Assembly (NCBI GenBank): GCA_023391955.1
Contig: JAEWAA010000589.1
Location: forward strand, 1 to 5,182
Length of the DNA: 5,182 nucleotides
Direction of reading: 5' to 3'
Origin: Bacillota bacterium
Lineage (GTDB): Bacteria; Bacillota; Bacilli; Paenibacillales; NBRC-103111
Notes under the pieces: model-generated
Told to the model about the DNA's origin: nothing
What the model saw: only the letters and a program-made list of their open reading frames with translations
Databases searched by the model: none
Translations under genes and position numbers: made by a program
Part shown: positions 1 through 5,142 of the stretch, piece after piece
Numbering within the stretch: position 1 is the stretch's first letter
Layout of the letters: each line of letters begins with the position of its first letter

Positions 1-713
1 ACAAAAAGGTGGACCTGATCTACCTGTGTTACCCCAACAACCCCACCGGCATGACCTTGTCCAAGGAAGAGCTGAAGAAGTGGGTGGATTATGCCCGCGC
101 CAACAAGTGCGTGATCCTGTATGATTCCGCCTATGAGGCATATATCCAAGAGAAGGATGTACCGCGGAGCATCTACGAAATTGAAGGCGCCAAGGAAGTG
201 GCCATCGAGTTCCGCAGCTTCTCCAAAACCGCCGGCTTTACCGGCGTTCGCTGCGCCTACACCGTTGTGCCGAAGGAGCTCCTGGCTTACGACGAGGACA
301 ACAATGCGGTAGTGGTCAACGAGCTGTGGAACCGCCGCCAGACCACCAAGTTCAACGGCTGCTCCTACATCACCCAAAAGGGTGCCGCTGCCGTTTATTG
401 TCCGGAAGGACAGGCGCAAATCGCCAAGCTGGTGGAGCATTACATGACCAATGCGAAGATTATCCGCGAGGGTATCGCCGCTTTGGGCATTGAGGTATTC
501 GGCGGCGTCAACGCTCCGTATATCTGGCTGAAAACTCCGGAGGGTATGGGTTCCTGGGAATTCTTCGACAAGCTGCTGACCCAGGCGCATATCGTTGGCA
601 CACCGGGTGTAGGCTTCGGTCAAAGCGGCGAAGGCTACTTCCGCCTCACCGCCTTCGGCAGCCGCGAGAATACCGAGAAGGCTGTGGAGCGTTTCCAAAA
701 CTTGCGCTTCTAA
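1..713 (+). CDS. dapL: LL-diaminopimelate aminotransferase, C-terminal part (5' end outside window)
   Basis: Fold-type I PLP aminotransferase that converts tetrahydrodipicolinate and glutamate to LL-2,6-diaminopimelate and 2-oxoglutarate in one step of cytosolic lysine and peptidoglycan synthesis. The reading frame is open from base 3, so the GTG at position 9 is an internal valine and not a start. About 236 codons are present; the family is about 410 residues, so roughly 170 N-terminal residues are missing to the left. Visible motifs are YPNNPTG (PLP-contacting Asn at 39-41), YDSAYEAY (Asp codon 123-125, Tyr 132-134), SFSKTAGFTGVR with the Schiff-base Lys at 225-227, the family-typical LWNRRQTTKFNG, and YFRLTAFGSREN with the substrate-carboxylate Arg at 642-644. 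SFSKTAGFTGVR together with the TTKFNG block favours DapL over generic AspC-type enzymes. A terminator follows within 25 bases, so this gene ends its transcription unit. Substrate assignment is by family resemblance. Confidence 0.93.
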   Translation, partial: KKVDLIYLCYPNNPTGMTLSKEELKKWVDYARANKCVILYDSAYEAYIQEKDVPRSIYEIEGAKEVAIEFRSFSKTAGFTGVRCAYTVVPKELLAYDEDNNAVVVNELWNRRQTTKFNGCSYITQKGAAAVYCPEGQAQIAKLVEHYMTNAKIIREGIAALGIEVFGGVNAPYIWLKTPEGMGSWEFFDKLLTQAHIVGTPGVGFGQSGEGYFRLTAFGSRENTEKAVERFQNLRF

Positions 714-736
714 GATAGGATATCCCCTTCTACAAG

Positions 737-770
737 ACAAGCTCTCCTTTGCGGAGAGCTTGTTTTTTAT
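737..770 (+). terminator. Rho-independent terminator after dapL
   Basis: A perfect 11-bp stem (ACAAGCTCTCC at 737-747 with GGAGAGCTTGT at 753-763) encloses a 5-nt loop and runs into six T residues (763-768). It starts 24 bases after the dapL stop codon. It separates dapL from the acetyltransferase gene, so the two are probably not co-transcribed. Confidence 0.93.
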
Positions 771-798
771 TTCGGGAGACTTTTGCTTTAACCATTTG

Positions 799-827
799 TT
801 GCCATGCTGCAGGGAAGGCCGTATGAG
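799..827 (+). promoter_or_regulatory. Candidate sigma-A promoter for the tandem GNAT gene
   Basis: TTGCCA (799-804, 5/6 to the -35 consensus) is followed after 17 bases by TATGAG (822-827, 4/6 to the -10 consensus). A start of transcription near 834 would leave a short leader before the ribosome binding site at 852-860. GATAAT at 827-832 is a better -10 box, but the nearest good -35 is 22 bases away, which is too far. A promoter is needed here because a terminator stands just upstream. The exact boxes are an inference. Confidence 0.4.
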
Positions 828-869
828 ATAATAGTGGCAGTTGTTCTATGTAAAAAGGGGATAGGTGCC

Positions 870-1862
870 ATGAGCTGGATCATAAGAGAAATGCGGGTGC
901 CGGAGGATTATGAGAGGGTGGCGGAGCTTTTGAGCACCTGGCAATCCGACCCGGTTACCGTTGACCGGATGAAGGCGGAGGACGCCATTATTCCGGTTAA
1001 GGGTCAATTGAAGCAAAACGATAACAATGAGCTGTGCGGGTATGACCGTGTCCGGTGGGTGGCGGTTAAGGAGGAGACCGGCGAAGCCTGCGGATACGCC
1101 GTTGTGGTCCGGGCAGGCTGGGATGCCCCCGGAGATCTGTTCCTTACCCTGGTGGTTCATCCGGGAGAGACGGGGCAGGGAGCGGGACAGGCGCTGTACC
1201 GGACAGCGGAGCAATGGGCGGAGAACGTCGGCGCCTCTCTCTTCAAGCTCTCGGTGCGGGAGGAGGATCAGCGGGCCATAGCTTTTGCCGAAAAGCGGGG
1301 ATTTAAGATGAGTCGCAGGACCTTCGAATCCAAGCTGGATGTGGCAGAGTATAACGGCCCCTCTTCGGTGGATAGGCGCCATGCCTTAGAAGAGGAAGGC
1401 ATACTCTTCTGCAGCTTACAGGAGCTGCCGGGGGAAGAGGAGGAGCGTAAGCTGTACGCTCTTTGCCAGCAAACCCAGCCGGATATTCCCGGCTTCTCGG
1501 GAAAACCGCCCATGTACGAGTGGTGGCGCAAATGGACCCTAGAGGCAGACGGAGCCGCGCCGGAGCTTATTTTGCTGGCTTGCCACGGGGAGCGGATCGT
1601 GGGTATGGTGCAGCTGTTGTGGAACAAAAGCTCCTTGTCTATGTACCATGAATATTCCTGCGTGGACAGGGAGTACCGTGGCCGGGGGATTGCCCTAGCC
1701 CTCAAGCTTATGGCCATCGAAAAGGCCAGGGAATGGAAAGCCATTTACCTGCGCACCCATAACGATTCCATGAACGGCCCGATGCTGCATATCAACCGGG
1801 ATGTGCTGGGTTTCCAAGCAGAGCCGGGTTTTTATTGGATGGAAAAAAATCTTCGGCCTTGA
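870..1862 (+). CDS. Tandem GNAT-family N-acetyltransferase, substrate unknown
   Basis: A 330-residue protein made of two GNAT (acetyl-CoA-dependent N-acyltransferase) domains. The N-terminal domain spans about residues 3-150, with its motif A at 96-110 (HPGETGQGAG). There Thr101 replaces the usual Arg/Gln of the Q/R-x-x-G-x-G/A acetyl-CoA loop. The C-terminal domain spans about 175-328 and has an intact motif, VDREYRGRGIAL (265-276), followed by LRTHNDSMNGPML and a terminal LGF segment typical of GNATs. No signal peptide or membrane segment is visible, so it is probably cytosolic. The ATG at 870 is preferred: AAAAAGGGG (852-860) lies nine bases before it, and homology to GNATs begins at IIREMRVPEDY. 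An in-frame ATG at 804 has no ribosome site and overlaps the candidate -35 box. Tandem GNATs include mycothiol synthase and many uncharacterised proteins; nothing here fixes the substrate. The stop codon lies inside the -35 box of the pyr promoter. Confidence 0.88.
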   Translation: MSWIIREMRVPEDYERVAELLSTWQSDPVTVDRMKAEDAIIPVKGQLKQNDNNELCGYDRVRWVAVKEETGEACGYAVVVRAGWDAPGDLFLTLVVHPGETGQGAGQALYRTAEQWAENVGASLFKLSVREEDQRAIAFAEKRGFKMSRRTFESKLDVAEYNGPSSVDRRHALEEEGILFCSLQELPGEEEERKLYALCQQTQPDIPGFSGKPPMYEWWRKWTLEADGAAPELILLACHGERIVGMVQLLWNKSSLSMYHEYSCVDREYRGRGIALALKLMAIEKAREWKAIYLRTHNDSMNGPMLHINRDVLGFQAEPGFYWMEKNLRP

Positions 1863-1887
1863 CTTCTTTTGTCGAACATGGGATAAT
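1859..1887 (+). promoter_or_regulatory. Promoter of the pyr operon (sigma-A type)
   Basis: TTGACT (1859-1864, 5/6) and GATAAT (1882-1887, 5/6) are separated by exactly 17 bases. The -35 box contains the TGA stop codon of the GNAT gene (1860-1862). Transcription would begin near 1894, about ten bases before the PyrR-binding hairpin, so the regulatory RNA element lies at the very 5' end of the transcript. Confidence 0.8.
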
Positions 1888-1903
1888 TCTTTTAACCAAA
1901 TAG

Positions 1904-1940
1904 CACCTTTAACGGACAGTCCCGTGAGACTGGCAAGGTG
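1904..1940 (+). promoter_or_regulatory. PyrR-binding hairpin (anti-antiterminator)
   Basis: The lower stem is CACCTT (1904-1909) with AAGGTG (1935-1940). An asymmetric internal loop separates it from the upper stem CAGTC (1917-1921) with GACTG (1928-1932), capped by the hexaloop CCGTGA (1922-1927). Positions 1918-1931 fit the PyrR recognition consensus ARUCCNGNGAGGYU at every position but one: A instead of G at 1929, which turns a U-G pair into a U-A pair and keeps the stem. The hexaloop fits CNGNGA exactly. Confidence 0.92.
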
Positions 1941-1953
1941 AACGATTTCGAAG

Positions 1954-2022
1954 GATGGGGCGCTGCCTCATCTGTCAAGTTGTGTGCGCAAGAGGATGGT
2001 TGTATCCGGTCATGGATCCATC
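1954..2022 (+). other. Two extra hairpins inside the antiterminator loop of the pyr leader
   Basis: GATGGGGC (1954-1961) pairs with GCCTCATC (1965-1972) through eight pairs, one of them G-U, around a 3-nt loop. Downstream, GATGG (1995-1999) and ATCC (2004-2007) pair with GGAT and CCATC (2014-2022), giving nine pairs with a 4-nt bulge. The second hairpin includes the palindrome ATGGATCCAT (2012-2021). Both lie between the two arms of the antiterminator and could shorten its effective loop. No function is known; they may be simple spacer structure. Confidence 0.45.
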
Positions 2023-2067
2023 TGTCTTTCTATGCGGACGCAGCTGGAATCCGACCTTCATCAACTC

Positions 2068-2097
2068 ACCCCTGCCGTTAGCGGCAGGGGTTTTCTT
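2068..2097 (+). terminator. Attenuator terminator upstream of pyrR
   Basis: A perfect GC-rich stem, CCCCTGCCG (2069-2077) with CGGCAGGGG (2082-2090), extended by A2068-T2091, has a TTAG loop and is followed by TTTTCTT (2091-2097). It ends about 30 bases before the pyrR start. Its 5' arm is the same segment that is used by the antiterminator pairing, which is what makes it conditional. Confidence 0.93.
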
Positions 2098-2128
2098 GTG
2101 CCCTAATGACCAACAATAGGAGGAGATC

Positions 2129-2677
2129 ATGATGCTCATGCAGGAGGAGCATGTGCTGCTGGATGAAACGGCCATCAGACGGGCCTTAACACGGATCGCC
2201 CACGAAATTTTGGAGCGCAACCGGGGAGTGGACAACAGCATGCTGATCGGTATCCGCACCAGAGGGATTTATGTGGCCCGGCGGATTGCCGAGCGGATTC
2301 AGGAAATCGAGGGTGTCCCCATCGGTGTCGGAGAGGTGGACGCCAGCTCCTACCGGGATGATATCCGGCGCGGTGTGGTTGGACCACGGATTCAGGCGGA
2401 CAACCTGTCCATAGAGGGAAAAAAGCTGATTTTATGTGACGATGTGCTGTATACCGGACGGACAGTGCGCGCAGCCATGGATGCGCTGATGGACTGCGGC
2501 CGGCCCGAAATGATCCAGCTGGCTGTGCTGGTGGACCGGGGGCACCGGGAGCTGCCCATCCGACCGGATTATGTAGGCAAGAATGTGCCAACCTCAAGAT
2601 TGGAATCGGTGGAAGTGCAGCTGGCCGAAGTCGACGGCAAGGATCAGGTCATCATTCAAAGGAGGCAGCAATTATGA
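2129..2677 (+). CDS. pyrR: Bifunctional pyr operon RNA-binding attenuator / uracil phosphoribosyltransferase
   Basis: PyrR binds the pyr leader RNA in response to UMP/UTP and promotes termination; it also has uracil phosphoribosyltransferase activity (uracil + PRPP to UMP). The 182 residues match the family length of about 180. Visible features are LDETAIRRALTRIAHEI (11-27), the IGIRTRGIYVARR segment (40-52), the PRPP-binding loop LILCDDVLYTGRTVR (100-114) with the acidic pair D104-D105, and the family signature VDRGHRELPIRPDYVGKNVP (135-154). The flexible loop after YRDD is a few residues shorter than in Bacillus subtilis, as I recall that sequence. AGGAGG (2118-2123) lies five bases before ATG 2129 and eight before an adjacent ATG at 2132, so the true start may be the second. 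The gene lies directly behind its own attenuator, implying autoregulation, and its stop overlaps the pyrB start. Confidence 0.97.
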   Translation: MMLMQEEHVLLDETAIRRALTRIAHEILERNRGVDNSMLIGIRTRGIYVARRIAERIQEIEGVPIGVGEVDASSYRDDIRRGVVGPRIQADNLSIEGKKLILCDDVLYTGRTVRAAMDALMDCGRPEMIQLAVLVDRGHRELPIRPDYVGKNVPTSRLESVEVQLAEVDGKDQVIIQRRQQL

Positions 2678-3576
2678 TTCAATTGGCGACGGAGAAGCAT
2701 TTGTTGGGTTTGAAGGGGGTTCCCGCCTCGGAGATTAACGCCATTCTGACCCGGGCCGTATTCTGGGAGCAGTACCCTGCCAAGGCGACTTCCATTCTGC
2801 AGGGGAAGTTTGTAGCCAACATGTTCTTCGAAAACAGCACCAGAACACGCTTCTCCTTCGAAATGGCCCAAAAGCGGCTGGGCGCCCAGGTTTTGAACTT
2901 CGCCGCAGCGGTTTCCAGCGTGCAGAAGGGTGAATCCATCTACGACACTGTACGGACGCTGGAATCCATGGGTATCGATGCCGGAGTCATCCGGATGAAA
3001 CCCGAGGGTGTGCTGCAGACGCTGGCGGAGAAGGTGAAGATTCCTCTAATTAATGCGGGCGACGGCAACAACGAACATCCCACCCAGGCGCTCCTGGATT
3101 TTTATACAATGAAGAAGCAGTTTGGCGATCTGAAGGGTCTGACGGTCTCCATTATCGGGGATGTGAAGCACAGCCGTGTGGCCCGCTCCAATCTGTGGGG
3201 GCTGCAGGCGCTGGGCGCCAACGTGAAGTTCTGCGCACCGCCTAATATGCAGGCTCCGGAGCTGGCGGAATTCGCGCCTTATGTAAGCATCGAGGAGGCG
3301 CTGCTGTCGGATGTGGTGATGCTGCTGCGGGTGCAGCTGGAGCGTCACGAGGACGGGCTGTTCAACTCTGCCGCGGAATACCGGGAGCAGTACGGTCTTA
3401 CCGTGGAGCGGGCCGACAAGATGCAGCCCCACACCATTATCATGCACCCTGCGCCGGTGAACCGGAATGTGGAGATCGACGACGAGCTGGTGGAATGCGA
3501 CCGTTCGCGGATTTTTACCCAGATGGCAAACGGGGTGCCCATCCGCATGGCGGTTATTGAGCGGGCGCTGTCCTAA
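2674..3576 (+). CDS. pyrB: Aspartate carbamoyltransferase catalytic subunit
   Basis: Catalyses carbamoyl phosphate + L-aspartate to N-carbamoyl-L-aspartate + phosphate, the committed step of cytosolic UMP synthesis. The 300 residues fit the family. The carbamoyl-phosphate motif FENSTRTRFSFE contains S55-T56-R57-T58-R59. Other active-site residues by family alignment are the SSVQKGES loop (K85), R107, H135 and Q138 in NEHPTQALLD, R168 in KHSRVARSN, R219 and Q221 in LLRVQLER, and the HPAPVNR loop (258-264). No regulatory pyrI gene follows, as expected for the unregulated trimeric Bacillus-type enzyme. The start ATG lies in ATGA overlapping the pyrR stop, and AAAGGAGG (2658-2665) is eight bases upstream, so translation is probably coupled to pyrR. 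No uracil permease gene (pyrP) stands between them, unlike in Bacillus subtilis. Confidence 0.98.
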   Translation: MIQLATEKHLLGLKGVPASEINAILTRAVFWEQYPAKATSILQGKFVANMFFENSTRTRFSFEMAQKRLGAQVLNFAAAVSSVQKGESIYDTVRTLESMGIDAGVIRMKPEGVLQTLAEKVKIPLINAGDGNNEHPTQALLDFYTMKKQFGDLKGLTVSIIGDVKHSRVARSNLWGLQALGANVKFCAPPNMQAPELAEFAPYVSIEEALLSDVVMLLRVQLERHEDGLFNSAAEYREQYGLTVERADKMQPHTIIMHPAPVNRNVEIDDELVECDRSRIFTQMANGVPIRMAVIERALS

Positions 3577-3634
3577 GCTTGAGGTACGGGATTACTGAAG
3601 CGGGTCTGTGAAACTGCGGCAGGATGGAAAAGTG

Positions 3635-3663
3635 TTGTATATCTACTGCATAAAGTGTATAAT
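3635..3663 (+). promoter_or_regulatory. Candidate internal promoter before pyrC
   Basis: A perfect -10 box TATAAT (3658-3663) has TTGTAT (3635-3640, 3/6) 17 bases upstream. The surrounding 3630-3712 is conspicuously AT-rich compared with the neighbouring genes. Transcription would start near 3670, about 110 bases before pyrC. The -35 box is weak, so an activator or only modest activity would be expected. An internal promoter is an inference. Confidence 0.45.
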
Positions 3664-3694
3664 CTTTGCGATTAGCATTAATTTTATACGAAGT

Positions 3695-3712
3695 CATGTA
3701 TATTCATACAAG
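3695..3712 (+). promoter_or_regulatory. ARG-box-like operator (possible ArgR/AhrC site)
   Basis: The 18-bp site CATGTATATTCATACAAG has perfectly symmetric half-sites TGTAT (3697-3701) and ATACA (3706-3710) around a 4-bp centre. It satisfies the core TGNAT-N4-ATNCA of the ARG box consensus, with one C in the normally A/T centre, and its CA...AAG flanks match the Bacillus AhrC form. A much weaker site at 3675-3692 lies 20 bp away centre to centre, the usual spacing for paired ARG boxes. It stands downstream of the candidate TATAAT box, where a bound repressor could block transcription. Binding is a hypothesis from sequence only. Confidence 0.35.
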
Positions 3713-3780
3713 TGGGGATCTGGAGCGGTTAAAAGAAAACATGCGAAGCAGGAAGCGGAAAAAATAGTAAGGAGGCCAAA

Positions 3781-5094
3781 ATGGGAACCTGGATTATAAA
3801 CGGCAAGGTCAACACCGGAGGCAATGAGCTGGCAGAGAAGCGGATTTATATCGAGCATGGGGTGATCTCCCGGATCGAGGATGTTTCCTCCGGGGAGTGG
3901 AACGGAGCGGAGGCAGGCGACGAGGTCATCGACGCAGGCGGCAGGCTGGTGGCGCCGGGCTTCATCGACATGCACACACACTTGCGCGAACCCGGCTTTG
4001 AGCATAAGGAAACCATCGCCACAGGAACCCGTTCGGCAGCCAGAGGCGGCTTTACCACCATCGCCTGTATGCCCAACACAAGACCGGTGACAGATAATCC
4101 GGAGACCATCAAGCTCATCCTGGAAAAAGCCCGGACGGAGGGCAACGGTGTGCGGGTACTGCCCTATGGAAGCATCTCCAAGCAGGAGCTGGGCCGGGAG
4201 CTGACGGACTTCACCGCCCTGAAGGAAGCCGGTGCGGTGGCCTTCTCCGATGACGGAGTAGGGGTCCAGAATTCCAAGATGATGAAGGACGCCATGCGGC
4301 TGGCCCAAAGCCTGGGTATGACGGTAGTAGCCCACTGTGAGGACGATTCCCTGCTGGAGGGCGCCGCGGTGACAGAGGGTGCCTTCGCTGCCAAACACGG
4401 GTTGAAGGGTATTCCCAACGAATCAGAGGCTATCCATGTGGGCCGGGACATTCTTCTGGCGGAAGCCACAGGGGTCCATTACCATGTCTGCCACGTAAGC
4501 ACCGAGCAGTCCGTGCGGCTGATCCGCCAGGCCAAGGCGGTGGGCATCAACGTGACCGCAGAGGTTTGCCCCCATCACCTGATCCTCTCGGATGAGGATA
4601 TCCCCGGAATGGACGCGGATTGGAAGATGAACCCTCCCCTGCGGACTCCGCGGGATGTAGTGGCAGTGCTGGAAGGGCTGGAGGACGGGACGATTGACAT
4701 TATCGTCACGGACCATGCTCCCCACAGCCCCGAGGAAAAAGCCAAGGGTATGGCCCTTGCACCCTTCGGGATCGTCGGCTTCGAAACGGCCTTCCCGCTT
4801 CTGTACACCAAGTTTGTGCAAACCGGACGCTGGACTCTGGAATTCCTTTTGGAGCGTTTGACCGGCAAACCTGCGGAGGTTTTCGGGCTAAAGCAGGGCA
4901 AGCTGGAAGCAGGGGCGGACGCGGATCTGGTTCTGGTGGATCTGGACCGCACCACAGCCGTAGATGCGGCTGACTTCCTCTCCAAATCCCGGAACACCCC
5001 CTTCATCGGATGGGTGCTGGCCGGCTGGCCAGTGCTGACTATGGTAGCGGGGCAAACGGTATGGCAGGACGGGAAAACGGCTGTCCGCGCATAA
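3781..5094 (+). CDS. pyrC: Dihydroorotase (class I, zinc amidohydrolase)
   Basis: Reversibly cyclises N-carbamoyl-L-aspartate to dihydroorotate, the third step of UMP synthesis, in the cytosol. The 437 residues fit class I dihydroorotases (about 425-430). Metal and substrate residues are visible: H65 and H67 with R69 in DMHTHLREPG, N99 in MPNT, D157 in FSDDGV (the Asp that takes the place of the carboxylated Lys of other classes), H185 in VAHCED, H238 in CHVST, and the catalytic D311 in TDHAPH. The amidohydrolase C-terminal strand region (ADADLVLVDLD, 379-389) is intact. TAAGGAGG (3768-3775) lies five bases before the ATG, supporting this start. The gene is 204 bases from pyrB, unusually far for genes of one operon; the gap contains a possible promoter and an ARG-box-like site. 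Allantoinase is a related family, but the pyr context and motifs favour dihydroorotase. Confidence 0.97.
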   Translation: MGTWIINGKVNTGGNELAEKRIYIEHGVISRIEDVSSGEWNGAEAGDEVIDAGGRLVAPGFIDMHTHLREPGFEHKETIATGTRSAARGGFTTIACMPNTRPVTDNPETIKLILEKARTEGNGVRVLPYGSISKQELGRELTDFTALKEAGAVAFSDDGVGVQNSKMMKDAMRLAQSLGMTVVAHCEDDSLLEGAAVTEGAFAAKHGLKGIPNESEAIHVGRDILLAEATGVHYHVCHVSTEQSVRLIRQAKAVGINVTAEVCPHHLILSDEDIPGMDADWKMNPPLRTPRDVVAVLEGLEDGTIDIIVTDHAPHSPEEKAKGMALAPFGIVGFETAFPLLYTKFVQTGRWTLEFLLERLTGKPAEVFGLKQGKLEAGADADLVLVDLDRTTAVDAADFLSKSRNTPFIGWVLAGWPVLTMVAGQTVWQDGKTAVRA

Positions 5095-5110
5095 GCTGCT
5101 TCACGAAAAA

Positions 5111-5142
5111 CGGCCAGGGCGCATCTGGGATGAGCCCGGCCG
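5111..5142 (-). terminator. Strong hairpin after pyrC; possible minus-strand terminator
   Basis: CGGCC (5111-5115), GGGC (5117-5120) and CATC (5122-5125) pair with GATG (5129-5132), GCCC (5134-5137) and GGCCG (5138-5142). That is 13 pairs with one bulged A and one G/A mismatch around a TGG loop. On the + strand no T tract follows, so it is not a standard terminator for pyrC. On the - strand the stem runs directly into TTTTT (complement of 5106-5110), as an intrinsic terminator for a convergent gene would. No minus-strand stop codon occurs between 5143 and the window end, so any such gene must end further right. An mRNA-stabilising element between operon genes is the alternative. Confidence 0.35.

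Larger units (their letters stand above)
1894..2097 (+). promoter_or_regulatory. PyrR-controlled transcription attenuator leader of the pyr operon
   Basis: The leader can form two exclusive structures. In the antitermination state GGCAAGGTGA (1932-1941) pairs with TCACCCCTGCC (2066-2076), nine pairs with one A/C mismatch and one bulged C, which takes up the 5' arm of the terminator. In the termination state the segment 1935-1940 instead pairs back with 1904-1909 in the PyrR-binding hairpin, freeing the terminator to form. This is the known Bacillus pyr logic: PyrR with bound UMP/UTP stabilises the anti-antiterminator and lowers expression. Pairings were worked out by eye. The roughly 200-nt length is inferred from the promoter position. 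Confidence 0.88.

Noticed and set aside
804..869. Upstream ATG that would extend the GNAT protein by 22 residues
   Set aside because: No ribosome binding site precedes it, it overlaps a candidate -35 box, and the added residues precede the start of GNAT similarity. The ATG at 870 has a good site.
846..1382. 178-codon minus-strand open frame opposite the GNAT gene
   Set aside because: Antisense to a gene with two recognisable GNAT motifs; the product is rich in His, Pro, Arg and Leu, as is typical of shadow frames.
3577..3634. Search for a terminator or second PyrR hairpin after pyrB
   Set aside because: Only trivial self-complementarity such as CTGC/GCAG is present, with no T tract and no match to the PyrR recognition consensus.
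3608..3799. 63-codon plus-strand frame in the pyrB-pyrC gap starting with GTG
   Set aside because: It has no ribosome binding site, runs through the pyrC ribosome site and start, and covers the AT-rich promoter-like region. The hydrophobic stretch comes from AT-rich codons. A conserved small protein cannot be wholly excluded.
3694..4398. 234-codon open frame on the minus strand across the pyrC 5' half
   Set aside because: It lies antisense to a clearly coding dihydroorotase, its product has no recognisable motif, and it is explained by the GC-rich codon pattern of pyrC.
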